From assembly GCF_026914185.1 (NCBI RefSeq), contig NC_070558.1:6147501-6211500 (forward strand): a stretch of DNA of 64,000 nucleotides, written 5' to 3'. A model generated the notes under the pieces. That model saw nothing but the letters and a program-made list of their open reading frames with translations. It was not told the origin of the DNA and did not search any database. The stretch comes from Puccinia triticina. Taxonomy: Eukaryota; Basidiomycota; Pucciniomycetes; Pucciniales; Pucciniaceae. Position numbers and translations under genes: made by a program. Shown here one piece after another: positions 23,397-34,728 of this stretch (positions are counted from its first letter, which is position 1; each line of letters opens with the position of its first letter).

Positions 23397-23529
23397 TGTT
23401 GTAGCCCAAGGGGCTACGCATGTTCAACCTCGCCGCAGTAGCAGTGTATTCAGCATCCGGGATCAGATCCCGGATGCTGAGCTTGGATTCACAACCATTA
23501 GAGTCACTCGAGCCTGCCACGTCACAACA
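23397..23529 (+). repeat. Copia-2 5' LTR
   Basis: 133 bp starting TGTTGTAGCCC and ending CACGTCACAACA. It contains two inverted repeats: GTAGCCC/GGGCTAC at 23,401-23,417 and a perfect 31-bp palindrome at 23,450-23,480. No TATA box is obvious. The LTR is very short for a 5.9-kb element. Confidence 0.95.
23450..23480. promoter_or_regulatory. 31-bp palindrome in the Copia-2 LTR
   Basis: TCAGCATCCGGGATC is followed by one base and then its exact reverse complement GATCCCGGATGCTGA. The right LTR (29,233-29,263) has the same structure with two mismatches. In RNA this would form a strong hairpin inside the LTR transcript. A role in 3'-end formation, packaging or protein binding is possible, but nothing in the sequence decides between these. 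Confidence 0.8.
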
Positions 23530-23541
23530 GGTTATGAGCCC
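23530..23541 (+). other. Copia-2 primer-binding site
   Basis: GGTTATGAGCCC directly follows the LTR. It is complementary to the anticodon stem-loop region of initiator tRNA-Met, implying priming from an internal tRNA fragment as in Drosophila copia. The identical 12 bases follow the TRIM LTR at 59,673. Confidence 0.85.
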
Positions 23542-24183
23542 TTGACGCTCTTTTCTTTCCGACACCCGACCACCATCGATTGCCAAGCTGAATCAGCTTG
23601 CTTATCCGACTGACTAATCATCAGGAAGAAGATTGATAATCCTATCAACTGCTGAGTCAAGTCTAAACTTGATCCGTTTGGTTAATCCGGGCATCCCAAC
23701 AACATCCCGGAATCGACTCCGAAAGCGTAATAGAAGTGATAGTTTGTTTTCAAAAATTTTCATAGGCTAGGGGGACTAGCCATCCTTCTGAAAACAAGAC
23801 TGTGGCACGCTTTTGAATGCTGGTGATCATTGGAGGAAACAGACTTGATCCTATATCTTGCCCAACACGTGGATCGACTCAACTCAATCTTCTACATTTG
23901 TTTATCACTTTCTTTTTCATTACTCTATATATCCGACTATCATCCCATCAACTCACACCCTCTATATCCATAACTCAATATTTAACTCTTTCTCCTTCCG
24001 TTTTTCCATATCCGACAAATCTGAATATCCTTCCTATTTTTTTCGTCTCTTCTCATCAATAACCCCGTTTTTTTTCCTTTTTCTCCACCACTCCCATTAT
24101 ATACATCATCCAATTTTTTTTTTTCCGTTTTCAACCTGCTTACAACAATCACTTGACTCCCAAACACCTACACAGCCAAACTG

Positions 24184-25781
24184 ATGGACCCAGCAAAGGA
24201 TCGACAATCGACGTCGAGATCGGCCACCACGTCAAATTGGAACATCAACGACTTGTCTCACAGAGCTAGACTGGAGGAAGATATCGCCATCCTTCAATCC
24301 AACCTCGAAAGGCTGCCGCCGAGCCCTGGCACAACAGTCGGCCAGGGACGTCAAAAAGGCAAAGCCCCGCAAAACAAGCCGAGAGACCCTGCTCCAGCCA
24401 ATGAACGTGGACCTCCGCCCCACATGGATCCCAGGTTGCCCCCATCTCACAAATACCACCTTTGAATGTGACTGACAATGCTCCGCCCGTGCAACGTAGA
24501 CCAGCCCGCTACGATGAGAGGGATGAGTTGCTGGCCAAGGAGATCAGGGATTTCGAAGAAGCAGAGTTTCACCTTTGACAAAGCAAACTCGTGGGCAATG
24601 CAATCCAGACGGCGAAGGCACAATTTCGATCTGTCAACACTCTGAAGGCGGACGGGTCAAATTTTGGCGACTGGTACCGCAACATGGCGGAGGTGGCAAG
24701 GTTGAATCTGAAGGATGCCCGTTTCTTTTTTGAGGCGTGCAACAACTCGACGTACGAAAAGATTGGCCGTGCTATCCTCATTGCCAGCATTGATCAGTCG
24801 TTGGTGGCGGAGATGCAAGCACTACCGACTTGCTTCGTGATGTACTCAAACCTATTGGCCAAATTCAAGACATCTTTGAGGGCCGCACAAATGAACATCT
24901 TCAACAAATTCAGAAGATTCAAGATCGACCCCAAGAGACATAACGCCGGCATAGCGTCCGATCTGAAAGATCTTTATGTCAAATGGGCCTCGATCAACGT
25001 AGCAATCGGAGTGGACTCGTTTCTTGGTTTTGTGCTGCAAGCGGCGGTGATGGACTCAAACGCGGAATACAAGAAAGCATTTGAGTTAAGAGTCAAGCAA
25101 CTGGTCCAAGATGACAAGAAAGGCCGCTGCCCATCTTTTGAGTCCATCATGTTGGCCCTGGACATCTGCAAGGACCAACACAAACATGCGACTGAGTTGG
25201 ACGGCGATCACAACCCACACTTTTCACCTCTCAACCCTCCAGCAGCTCTGATCATGTTGACGAGCAACCCGGCGGACTTCGACGTCTCGGCTTTCTTAGC
25301 TGAAGTGAGTGAAGACAAGTGGGTCGATGCACTGGACTTCTATGCAGTAACACCCCACAAATGTTGGCAATGCGGCGGCGAAAATCACTACGCGAAGAGC
25401 TGCCTGGATCGCCCTCGAGCAGGGCAACCAAGCCGAGGGAATGGGCAAGCAATCGGCACAATTGTCGGCACGATCTACAGACATCTTCCCAGTGGCACAG
25501 CGATGGACTCCGGCCGCTTCCCGAAGACCAATTTCCGGCAAACGTTTCACCCCCCCCACCCAAAACCAAGAACATGCCCGGCACTTAGCGGACTACTACC
25601 GACCACGGTATCAGCCCAACCAACGGTCAGCCAGCCAGGCTCTTTCGCAACAGGGGTCGGCTACTTCGAATCCGACAAAAGGGGGGGTGACTGCTCACAT
25701 TGTGGAAGTCAACGGTCTTCCAGACGACCTGGACAACCTGGACTTCCATTCGATGGCGCTCGGGGAAGATTTAGTGAGTGA
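24184..25781 (+). pseudogene. Copia-2 Gag
   Basis: The N-terminal frame (24,184-24,465) begins at an ATG about 650 bp after the LTR and is rich in Pro, Lys and Arg. It ends at a stop, and the body of Gag continues in another phase at 24,591-25,781. There the UBN2-like Gag core occurs (residues about 20-190 of the second frame) and a zinc knuckle CWQCGGENHYAKSC near residue 263. The overlap with the pol frame (25,441-25,781) means a +1 frame change is needed to pass from Gag to protease. I cannot tell a programmed shift from a lesion. Confidence 0.85.
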
Positions 25782-27870
25782 GACTGCCATTTTTGACACT
25801 GGGGCGTCCCACGGGTTCACCGGTTCTAAATCATTACTCCATGATTTCCGCCTACTCCCAAAACCTATTGGTGTTTCTGTAGCTACTAGTGGAGCAGGGT
25901 CAGCAATCACTGGCATGGGGGCCCTAAAGTTCCTGGCCCCTGATGGATCTGTCATTGTGATCAGACAAGTACTGTATTGTGAGCAGGCAAAGACCACGCT
26001 CATATCAATGGCAGCCCTGCGAAAAGCTAACGCACTCGTTGCCTATGACAACGCCACAGATACGTTTCACATCTTGCGCTCAACAGGAGAGCATCTCTTT
26101 GACTGTGTTTTTGAATCCGCAAAAAATAGGTGGTGCTTGCCCTATCCAATGATCAGATTGGATAGTCAGCAGGGAACTCATTTAGGCGATTGCCATGTGC
26201 TATTCTCAAACACCTCAACGCCAAGGCCGCAAATGTCCAATTCAAAATCCTCTCCCCCTGCCTCTTCCCTTGCTTCCTCGCCCAAATCCCTTTCTCTCTC
26301 TTCTAAATCCTTGTCTCTTCCTTCCAATCATACTTCTGTTTCGTCTCTTAAGCCTGCCCCTGATGACAATAACATATCAATTCTTGCATCTAAAGCTAAA
26401 GTGCCACTGTCTGATGAAGTGTTCAGGGAACCAGTGGCAAAAGCGACTGACTTTTGCTGGAAGTCAGAAGACCTTACAAAAGATGAGAAGAAACTACTCT
26501 ACTATCACAGAGTGTTTGGTCATGCTAGCCTCCGACACATTAGGAGCATTGTGTATGGACTACCTGATGAGATCCCAAGTGGCAAAATACATTGCCCTGT
26601 GTGTGCAATAAGCAAGAGTACTCAAATTAACCCTTTAGCTTCTTCACTTACGACAGTCAAACGCTTAGATGTTTTGGCGGCGGATTTGATGGGTCCTTTT
26701 CAGGTAGATTCGATTGACGGCGGACGGTATCTACTCACAATGAGAGATGTAGCGACGGGCTATGCGTTCGTGAAGGTGCTGAAACAGAAGTCGGAAGCAA
26801 ATCAACACATCATTGACACCATCAATCGCTTAGAACAAGCGGTAGGGAAGAGAGTCCAAACACTCAGGAGCGACAACGGAGGGGAGTTTGCCAACAAGAA
26901 GCTAGCGGATTTCCTTGCGGAGAAGGGCATTCAAGCGGAAAAGGCACTCCCTTACCATCACTATCAGAACGGGGTGATAGAGAGATTCAACAGGACAGTC
27001 GCGGATACCGGGAGAACAGTTCTTATTGACAGTCCCCTACCAAAAGAATTCTGGAGTTATGCTTTCGTCTGGGCGACATACGTGCTCAATCGGCTGCCCA
27101 ACAAAGCCAGTAAAGAACTGACTCCGTATGAACGAATGTTCGGCAGAAAACCTCAATATGACAACTTTCGAGTGTTCGGCAGCACTGGCTACATTCACAT
27201 TCCCCACGAAAAGCGAAAGAAACTGGACAAATGGGTGGTTAAAGGTCTTGTCATCGCACACTTAGAACAGAGCAAGGGGTGGTTATTCTGGATTCCAGAT
27301 CAAAAGCGCTTTGTGTCTTCGGCAATGGTCCGTTTTCCCGATGAAGAACCAACATGTGTGATCCCAGTTGAGACAAACCCAATATCAGATGGTCAGCAAT
27401 TGACACCGGAGGGCCCTTCGCAAAAGCTCTCAGTTGACTACATCATGAACCTGCTCCAACTGGGTGATTTCTCTCAAGAAATAGAGTTCACGAATCAGGA
27501 GTTAATTGTAGATAAAATTTTGGACTCGTGCCAGTTCTACGCCATCTCAGTACCGAAAACTTTCCGCCAAGCAATGAATTCACCGGAGAAAGAAGCGTGG
27601 TCAAAAGCCATCGCCACCGAATTGTCCAATCTCAAAGAAATGAGGGTTTGGATTCTGAAGCTGAAACCAGAAGACAAAAAAGCTCTAGGAGGGAGATGGG
27701 TCTTTGCTACAAAACCGGACACGGATGGCAATGGTCTACGTTGCAAAAGGGTTCATGCAGGTCGAGGGAGAAGACTTCACCGCGACTTTCGCGCCGACAG
27801 CAACCTTTGTTTCCTTACGTCTTTTACTGGTGGTTGCTGCGGCATACGGTTGGCCGGTTCAGAGTTTTGA
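25441..27870 (+). pseudogene. Copia-2 protease, integrase and start of RT
   Basis: An 809-residue frame. Protease: AIFDTGASHGFTG at about residue 115. Pre-integrase zinc region: HRVFGHASLRH followed by KIHCPVCAISKS. Integrase core: ADLMGPFQVD (Asp), LRSDNGGEF (Asp) and NGVIERFNRT (Glu), all catalytic acids present. A C-terminal region follows, then the start of RT (GGRWVFATKPDTDGNG). The frame is then lost near 27,737 and RT continues in the phase of 27,704-28,165. The integrase looks undamaged, so in this copy the lesions concentrate in RT. Confidence 0.92.
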
Positions 27871-28165
27871 CTTTGTGGCTGCATATCTCAATTCCCCGAT
27901 CAACGAGGAAGTGTGGGTGAAGCCTCCAGAAGGGATGAAAACGCCGCCGGGACATGCGCTACTTCTCAACAAAGCTCTTCATGGCACGCGTCAGGCCGCT
28001 AGATGTTGGTGGCTACACTTGAAAGCGGTTCTGAACAAGTTTGGTTACTCGCCGTCCCAGTACAACAACAGTCTGTACATCCTCCGCCACCCGGAAGAAG
28101 CAAGTGTTGTGTGGCTGCATGTTGACAATGGGGTGGTCACGGCGTCAAGCCCCGCCCTTCTATGA
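27704..28165 (+). pseudogene. Copia-2 reverse transcriptase core
   Basis: The frame carries VAKGFMQVEGEDFTATFAP, then QSFDFVAAYLNSPI and KALHGTRQAARCWW, all hallmark copia RT segments. It then reads VVWLHVDNGVVTAS at the catalytic box. Copia-1 has VDDG at this place; here the second Asp is Asn (codon 28,128-28,130). A TGA stop follows about nine codons later, and the remaining RT (LKDILKIKWSTGLDS region) is readable only past the stop. Confidence 0.9.
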
Positions 28166-28320
28166 CGCCTGGAGCAAGACCTAAAGGATATTCTCAAGAT
28201 TAAGTGGTCTACGGGTCTAGATTCGATAGTTGGACTGAACGTGAAAAGGTCCGATCAAGGTTTTGAACTATTCCAACAAGAGCTCGTAGCTGGGATGGGA
28301 CAACAATAGCGAAGACACCT

Positions 28321-29031
28321 TTGCCGGCTGGTTTCAATGCGACAACAGATGAAGAAGGAGTTGAAGCCAATTCAGGCCGCTATCTATTGGTAATTGGATC
28401 ATTCAGCTATCTAGCGGTAGGGACGCGGCCAGACATCTGTTTTGCAGTCAATTACCTGGCCCGTTTTGCGGCAAAACCTGGAGTAACCCACTGGAAAGGG
28501 GTTAAACACTTGGTAAACTATCTGGCAGGCAGCAAAGATGTTAGGCTATGCCTTTTCCCTTCCACTGACAATAAACCGCTTAAGACATTTGCAGATGCGT
28601 CGTGGGGAGGAGAATTCTCCCAATCTTCATACGGCGTCTTGATCACATTCCTGAACTGTCCGGTCCTCTGGGTATCGCGACGCCAACAATTGGTGGCGTT
28701 GCCGACATGCCACGCAGAGTACATGGCTCTGGGGGTGGCAACGAGGCAAACACTGTGGGTTAGACATCTGCTTTGCGATGTACTTAAGAAAGATTTCGTA
28801 GGTTTTCTATTTTGTGATAATCAATCTGCAATAAAGGTTTCCACTGATGACGCGTCCAATAAACGGACAAGGCACACTGACCGGGATTTTTACATCACTA
28901 ATGAGGCACTGTTTCAAAAGAAGACAGTATTAGAATGGATAAGCACGAAGAATCAGCTGGCCAACATCTTTACCAAGTGTATGGCACAGGACAATTTTGC
29001 AACATTGAGAGAAAGGATCATGGCAGGTTGA
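28321..29031 (+). pseudogene. Copia-2 RNase H and C-terminus
   Basis: The frame shows the RT-RNase H connection TRPDICFAVNYLARF and the RNase H catalytic segments KTFADASWGGE, CHAEYMALG and FCDNQSAIK. The terminal copia motif KRTRHTDRDFYI follows and the frame ends at the natural stop near 29,031. The four acidic residues expected for RNase H appear present. It is separated from RT by the stop and a frame change around 28,165-28,320. Confidence 0.92.
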
Positions 29032-29169
29032 CTTGTTTCTTGTTAATAGTTGTTGTTATTTTTTCTTCTTCTTTTATTGGTTAATCTTTTTCTACTCAGC
29101 TCAAGTTCCTTTTATCTCTATTGTTTTATGTTTTCTTTTCTGGTTGTAGGTAGTACCGCTTCTACGGCG

Positions 29170-29179
29170 AGAGGGGGGG
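29170..29179 (+). other. Copia-2 polypurine tract
   Basis: GAGAGGGGGG lies directly before the TGTTG start of the 3' LTR, the normal place for the plus-strand primer of an LTR element. Confidence 0.85.
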
Positions 29180-29312
29180 TGTTGTAGCCCAAGGGGCTAC
29201 GCATGCTCAACCTCGCCGCAGTAGCGGTATATTCAGCATCCGGGGTCAGATCCCGTATGCTGAGCTTGGATTCACAACCATTAGAGTCACTTGAGCCTGC
29301 CACGTCACAACA
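29180..29312 (+). repeat. Copia-2 3' LTR
   Basis: 133 bp, same length as the 5' LTR, with about six differences by eye. Two of these break the 31-bp palindrome. It is followed by the target duplication GTCTG at 29,313-29,317 and by further units of the host tandem repeat to about 29,400. Confidence 0.95.
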
Positions 29313-29592
29313 GTCTGTATCCAACCAAAGAGGCCAATTCCTGAGAGAGGTCCAACCAAAGAGGGAAATCTGTATCCAACCAAGGAAGTCCAAAATAAGT
29401 GCAAGTCCAGAAGAAGATAATTCTAAACTAATTAACTATATAAACTGAATATCTCAAACACTACGAACAGCTAGAAGATCCACCATATAAGATAATACTG
29501 GAGCTAAACTACTGGAAATCTAAGCTTATGAAGAAGAGAGTTGAGATAGGGGGAGTGGACAATATACTAACTTTGTGTAGTATACTAATTAT

Positions 29593-29706
29593 GAAGACTG
29601 AAATCTAATGGCATATCCATAGACTAGTAAAAATGAAGACTAAAATCTAATGGCATATCCATAGACTAGTAAAAAAGAAGACTAAAATCTAATGGCATAT
29701 CCATAA
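29593..29706. repeat. 42-bp minisatellite, almost three units
   Basis: Units start at 29,593, 29,635 and 29,677 with GAAGACT(A/G)AAATCTAATGG and contain CATATCCATAGACTAGTAA. The third unit is cut by a MITE after CATATCCATA. The rest of the array (GACTAGTAAGACTAAAATTC) resumes on the far side at about 29,895, so the array existed before the MITE. Confidence 0.9.
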
Positions 29707-29891
29707 TAGCCCGGTTCACATTGGGGCATTTTATGCCCCTGACTAAAATTGGTGTTGCTGATTAATAAAATAAGTAAGCTTAAAAAGCTTAAAAATGGCC
29801 GTTGGAGTCTGACTTTCAGCAAGAGCTGACATTAAATGTGCATGATTGTAATTAAAATCTTGCTAGTTGAAGCCCAACGTGAACCGGGCTA
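29707..29891. mobile_element. 185-bp MITE inserted in the minisatellite
   Basis: Terminal inverted repeats TAGCCCGGTTCACATTGGG (left) and, reverse-complemented from the right end, TAGCCCGGTTCACGTTGGG match at 18 of 19 positions. There is no coding capacity. Comparison with intact neighbouring units of the 42-bp array (CCATAGACTAG) shows the empty site, so a 2-3 bp A/T duplication (TA or ATA) is implied; the exact length is ambiguous. The superfamily cannot be fixed from this alone. Confidence 0.82.
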
Positions 29892-29963
29892 ATAGACTAG
29901 TAAGACTAAAATTCAGTGGGCATATCACATCCCTTGCATTGGGATCCCCACCTTGACTACTTC

Positions 29964-30176
29964 TTATAGGTCCAGATTGTTTGCCACCTGATTGGGTATT
30001 ACATTCATCATTGATCTCAAGTCCACCATGAATGGTACTTGGTGACCAGAGATTTGAGTATTGATGAATCCTAATGCGCAACTGTAATAGCAGTTGTATT
30101 CTGATTCCTCTTTGTCCTTACACCATGGGAGTTTACCCAGCACTTGCATGCAAGTGCCATCTCTGAACTCGGTCAT
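29964..30176 (-). pseudogene. Gypsy protease remnant
   Basis: The minus-strand frame contains SCALGFINTQISGHQVPFMV followed by DLRSMMNVIP. This lines up with the Gypsy-1 protease segment SCPLGYIKITI...LLDTGSMVNII. The active-site DTGS has become DLRS, so it is dead. The plus-strand segment around 36,480-36,590 is a second, shorter piece of the same family (shared CACCATGGGAGTTT and GATTGG(A)TCTCA(A/G)TTA words). Confidence 0.6.
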
Positions 30177-30874
30177 AGATTGGGTTGGATCTCAATTACA
30201 TGCTGGTTTGAAGCCAAGTTTTTGTCTGACTCAAATGATTCTGATATTAGGTTGAACAACAGTAGAATATATTGTGTAATGTATCTGTAGAAAGTACCAG
30301 AGATGGTTGCTGAACTAAGTACCAGAGATGGTTGCTGAACTTAGCCCAATGTGGTGATATGTTTTCCTTGATTCAAAGTTTCAACCCAATATTTTGATGT
30401 CTTGTATGTACATGACATGCTGGTTTTCAAGTCATATCCCTGCTGGTTTCTGGGGAAACACCTTTTGTATACCATTAGGGGGAATACGGACGGGTCCCCT
30501 AACCTTGTTTGATGAGCTATGTACAACGGTATCTTCAAGAGTATGATAATCAGGAGCAAAATCTTGTACTTCTTTTCCTGGTTCAAGTCTCTCAAACCAA
30601 AGAGGCAGTTGATTCATCAAATGTCCAAATCAGAGAGATGCTGATGTTCGTTTGCCAAATTTTGTAGGTTACATTGCTATCAGATATGGTGCCCTGCAAG
30701 TTGATATATTTAAGATTAAGCATAGGAGGATGTGTACTACAAGATGCTGTCAGGTGCATTCCATGATTTTGGAAACTAGATAACAGGCACCAAACAGATG
30801 CATACCATACATGTCTCAACTCTCCCTGCTTTTCATAACAATTCAGCTTTAGTCTTTCTAACTCCTTCTTGGTC
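30177..30874. other. Region with only decayed sequence
   Basis: A short direct duplication (AAGTACCAGAGATGGTTGCT twice) lies at about 30,291-30,335. Minus-strand frames at 30,341-30,620 may be more of the gypsy remnant but show no diagnostic motif. From about 30,760 the sequence begins to resemble the upstream region of the SNF2 gene at 53 kb. Confidence 0.5.
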
Positions 30875-33066
30875 ATGTCAAACATACTATGCCCTGGTCA
30901 ATTCATCATACCTATCAGTTCCCACTCTCAGGCTTGTTTTCCTGATCACCCACAACAGGCATTCCTGCGGCAAGGAACACACCGAGTTCATGTGTGATGT
31001 GCACCAAAGCAGCTGGTCAGAGATCTCAGTCAAGTTCAATGCAACTTCCTTGGTCCATTGCTAGGCCCTGTGGATACCTGCTTGACACCAATAACCAAAG
31101 AGGGAATGAACTCTTCAGAAACATCACTCATCAAAGTTAGAGCTTTCTTTCTAACCAAAATCAGGAACAATCCCCAACTGAGAGGGTGCATATTCAGTGT
31201 TGCTTCAAATAATACCCGTGTTTCAGCTGCTTTTTCAAATGCCCACGTCAATCTCTTGCCCATCTGGAACTACAATCCTAGTGTCTTTTTCAGCATTCCC
31301 CAAACCACCTCTTTTCTGAATTATAACAGTAGTCTGGAAGATGTTGGTGGTTCCTCAAATATAATACTCAGGAACTGTGTAACTAGCTTGAAGGACCATC
31401 AACACACGGCCCTACAGTTTCTGAAAAACAACAAGTCAGCTGAACATAATAGAATTTACAAGCTGTAAAAATATCCTATCAACAATTGGATACGTCAAAG
31501 TTGCAACCCATCTGACCTACAGCTTGAGGAAATAGAAAAATACTCTAGCCGAGGATCCCTACTTATTGACAATATGGGATTAGGAAAAACATTAACCACA
31601 CTGGCCCTGATTCTAGCTACCAGTCATTTAGTCAAGAAATCTCAGACTGATGGCATCCGAAATCTCCCTGTTCAATCTGCTGCAACACTTGTTGTTTGTC
31701 CATCGGCCACCTTGTCAAACTGGGAAAACAAGCTTGAGGTCCACTTTGTCAAGGGAGCTTTGCCTTACTGTATTTTTCACAGAAGGGAGCAAAGGCTGAT
31801 TCAACAATAAGAGATCTTGTCCTCACTTGTTGTTCTGACAACCTATGAGATGGTTGAAACATCAGGAAACCCTTCACACCAATCAAATCACAGTTGAATT
31901 GCTGGATGTGTGTTGGTTCAGAATAGTCTTGGATGAGGCTCAGTAAGTTGCACTAAGCTTATATCACTTTTCATCAATTCATGTCATTCTGACTGTATAA
32001 AATATGTAGTATGATATGCAATCCAACTCTTAACCAGACTGTCAACATTCAAAAACTTCAATCAAAATTCATTCTATGTCTCACCGGCACCCCATTTTAG
32101 AACAGACTGGCGGATGTCCAGAGCTTGATCTTGTTGCTGAAGATTTTACCTTGGGACCAGGAATGGGTCTGGAAGAAGCACCTTATTCCCGGAATGAATG
32201 TTGGTTTGCAGGATGAATAGGTTGATGGAAACTATGTGCTTGAGGCAAACAAAGGATGTACTCTTGAACCTTCCTTCCAAGGTAGAAAAACATTGTGATA
32301 CCTTGGGTGAACCGTGGGAGGATTTGTCTAGCAGATTTCACCAAACATTCATTCAGTGCTTTGGAAGACTTCGATTGTCTGGAAAGCCATGGGATTCAAC
32401 ATAATTCTTCCAACAGCTGACCATGATTTGGCAATTTTGTAATCACCCAATCTTTGTACGGCATGAAACAAGACTCTGAAAAACTAGTGCATCCTGTGGA
32501 GAACCTGAATGAATTCTTGCAAAGCAAGCAGGGTATTCAAAGACCCAAGGCTATTATTCTCCAGCTTTGTTGCCTATCTGGAGATGTAAGTTTTGCCCTA
32601 TATTGTCTTGTATCCAAACAGAAGAAACATAACACTCATGACATGTAAGTATGAATCAACCAAGAATTGAAAAAGCACTCCAAGAGAAACAACTTGGTTC
32701 TGCATGGCTTTGGGAAAACAAGATGAAAACCTGGCTTGATTTTGATCTGATCCAAACTGCAACATCCTCGTCTTGGTTCAGTACAAGCAGCCAGGGTACA
32801 AATTGATTTGCAGTGTGCTCAGAATGCGTGTGTGATGGTGAGCATAAGGATTTTCTGATACATAATCACATGATCTGATGATAATTTTGATGTTGAAGGA
32901 ACCAAATTGGAATCCCGCAATGGAGGCTCAAGCTGTCAATTGTCTTTATTGCCTTGGCCAAACCAGCAAGGTTTATATTTCTACCAGCACTATGTACCAG
33001 GACCACTGGAAATGAATATACACCAAGGGAAAAACGGGAAGGGGGAATTGGAATTGTATGAATTTT
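30875..33066 (+). pseudogene. SNF2-family helicase, decayed copy
   Basis: This is a broken copy of the gene at 53,263-55,472. The ATG at 30,875 (MSNILCPGQFIIPI) aligns with the start of the better copy. Readable pieces follow in order: ATPase motif I as DNMGLGKT (31,574 region), SAATLVVCPSATLSNWE, DEA(H) interrupted by an intron starting at about 31,943 (GTAAGT), CLTGTP, MCLRQTKDVLLNLP, then far downstream QIDLQCAQNACVM and AQAVNCLYCLGQ. Stops and frameshifts occur throughout. Known SNF2 proteins remodel or translocate on DNA using ATP; this copy cannot make one. Confidence 0.88.
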
Positions 33067-33132
33067 TCTCTCCTCATATCTAGAGGTGAAGTTGTTGACT
33101 TCCTTTTTTTTGGTAGAATTTTGTTTTGATAT

Positions 33133-34417
33133 TCAAGCTGAGTGTACCACCACATGGAAATGAAGATTACCAGTTTGCACAGTTTCTAATGAGCAACACG
33201 TTAAAGTAGGGTGTGATGAGAAGATCATGTACTTACAGCAACCTTTAGTCAAAGACAATGGCTTTGAAAAATCTAATTCTGGCTTGGGATCAAGCACTTT
33301 TATGTTGACATTGGACAAGGTGGCTAGATATCTGACTACATAACAGTTGTGGGGGAGGTGGCATGGAACACAACAGAAAAGTGCTGTTGAGGCTGTGGGG
33401 GAGGTGGCACGGAACACCACAGAAAAGTGCTGTTGAGGCTAAAGATGTTGGCAAAGCACGCTTTTTTTCAAGATTGTAGGAGGCTATAAAGTGTTGTCCT
33501 TTGGTATTGTCGGTTTTTTGGATGTGAATGAAATAAAGTTGAGGTGCCAGGGTAATGAAATCTTCTGATCGCCAGGGTAGGGAGATTCTTTTGAGTGTCT
33601 TGTCTGGGAAAGCCTTGGTCTCAGAACAGCATTGCATGTTATCAAAGAGTTCCATCTTAATTACCGATGGTGAGAGTTTTGAAAAGATGTCCTGTCTGTG
33701 TTTCTGCAGCTGAAGATTGAAAGGAAAATTATGTTAAACAACAGCGCAGGTCCAGCTGGCCTTCAGTAAATTCCTTACTTCTGATTGTAGCTTGCATTTC
33801 TTTTCAGATTTCTTCTTCTTATTCCTTTGCAGCCCAGAAAAATGACCCAATCAAACACCTTCCTGGTGACCAACAAACCAGGGGTGTAAAATACCAATCC
33901 AGAGGATCTCATCCAAAGAATTGTTAGGATTGATGTGGAATGCTTTAAACGCTCCAGCACAAGAGGCATGCTGCCAATGCTTGAGGATAAACTTTGAGAG
34001 GAGTTGGTTCCATTGGCTCTCCCAGGGTTTTGGTACCAGGCAAAAGTCCAACCAGGAAAGTTGGCATGTTCTAGGTCTCAAAGGAATAATATCCTGTAGA
34101 TTGGAGGAAGCCTCTCTGATACTTTGTTAAGGGCAGTTGGTGGGACAGGGTCAATTGGGTGCAGCAACAAAATAGAGTCGGGGAGTGAATCAGCAATGTT
34201 GAGATGGTGGTCTTGAGAGGGAGTCTGCATCCAATTATTGGATGGTATTTTTGAATTCAGCTCTAAGAGTCTGAGTTGAGGAATATATACTACGGGTGAA
34301 GTGGACTTTGGAAGGATTCTTGAATATAGGCTATTGAGTTTGTAAACTCCAGCGTGGGGTTTGCCATCTTTTTGAAAGCATGAGTGCTATGGTGGAAGAT
34401 TGTGCTGCCATTTTCAA
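33133..34417 (-). pseudogene. ORF-X, decayed copy (partner of SNF2)
   Basis: The minus-strand segments LPDSILLLHPIDP, WNQLLSKFILKHW, HPWFVGHQEGV, LQKHRQDIF, then LPWRSEDFITLAPQL align one after another with the ORF-X gene at 55,636-56,750. The intron is in the same place (GTAAGG...TTCAG around 33,710-33,785). The reading frame is broken by several stops. An ATG at about 34,415-34,417 fits the start. The gene lies tail to tail with the SNF2 copy, as in the 53-57 kb locus. No known domain was recognised. Confidence 0.8.
33348..33439. repeat. 46-bp tandem duplication in decayed ORF-X
   Basis: TGTGGGGGAGGTGGCA plus GGAACAC and AACAGAAAAGTGCTGTTGAGGC occurs at 33,348-33,393 and again at 33,394-33,439 with two changes. 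It lies in the 3' part of the pseudogene and is absent from the better copy. Confidence 0.9.
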
Positions 34418-34728
34418 TGATCTGAGGGGGGGAGATGCTGGTTGGAGTGGTCTTTATCACTCATTTATGCTGAGAGTAGTGGGAACACTGGGTGCTGTGG
34501 ATTCTTGTTGATGAGTGTGCATCTTCTGTGTAGACAAAGGAATCTGAGGATCCAATCATTCACTTCATAAAGATAAAAGGGGGATGTGTGTGCGGTTGGA
34601 ATATGCAAGAGTGTAGCCAAGGGGGGGAGTGTTGTGTCACACAAACATACACGCGTACATTTGTGTGAAACTCTTGCTACAACATGGCGGATGCCTTGAT
34701 TTGAGTCTGGGAAAAGAAAACTTACAGT
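34418..34728. other. Region with a possible LTR-like end
   Basis: At 34,616-34,682 a G-run (AAGGGGGGGAG) is followed at once by TGTTGTGTCACAC... and the segment ends GCTACAACA. This has the form of a polypurine tract plus a very short LTR with TGTTG...ACAACA ends. It contains an inverted repeat TCACACAAA/TTTGTGTGA. No second copy is present in the window, so the reading is tentative. Confidence 0.35.

Larger units (their letters stand above)
23397..29312 (+). mobile_element. Copia-2: nearly complete Ty1/copia retrotransposon
   Basis: The element is 5,916 bp with 133-bp LTRs at 23,397-23,529 and 29,180-29,312, TG...CA termini, a primer-binding site (23,530-23,541), a polypurine tract (29,170-29,179) and a perfect 5-bp target duplication GTCTG (23,392-23,396 and 29,313-29,317). 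The internal region encodes Gag, protease, integrase, RT and RNase H in copia order. By eye the LTRs differ at about 6 of 133 positions, mostly transitions, so the insertion is moderately recent. Frameshifts in Gag, at the Gag-Pol junction and in RT, a stop after the RT catalytic box, and Asn in that box make this copy non-autonomous. Confidence 0.95.
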
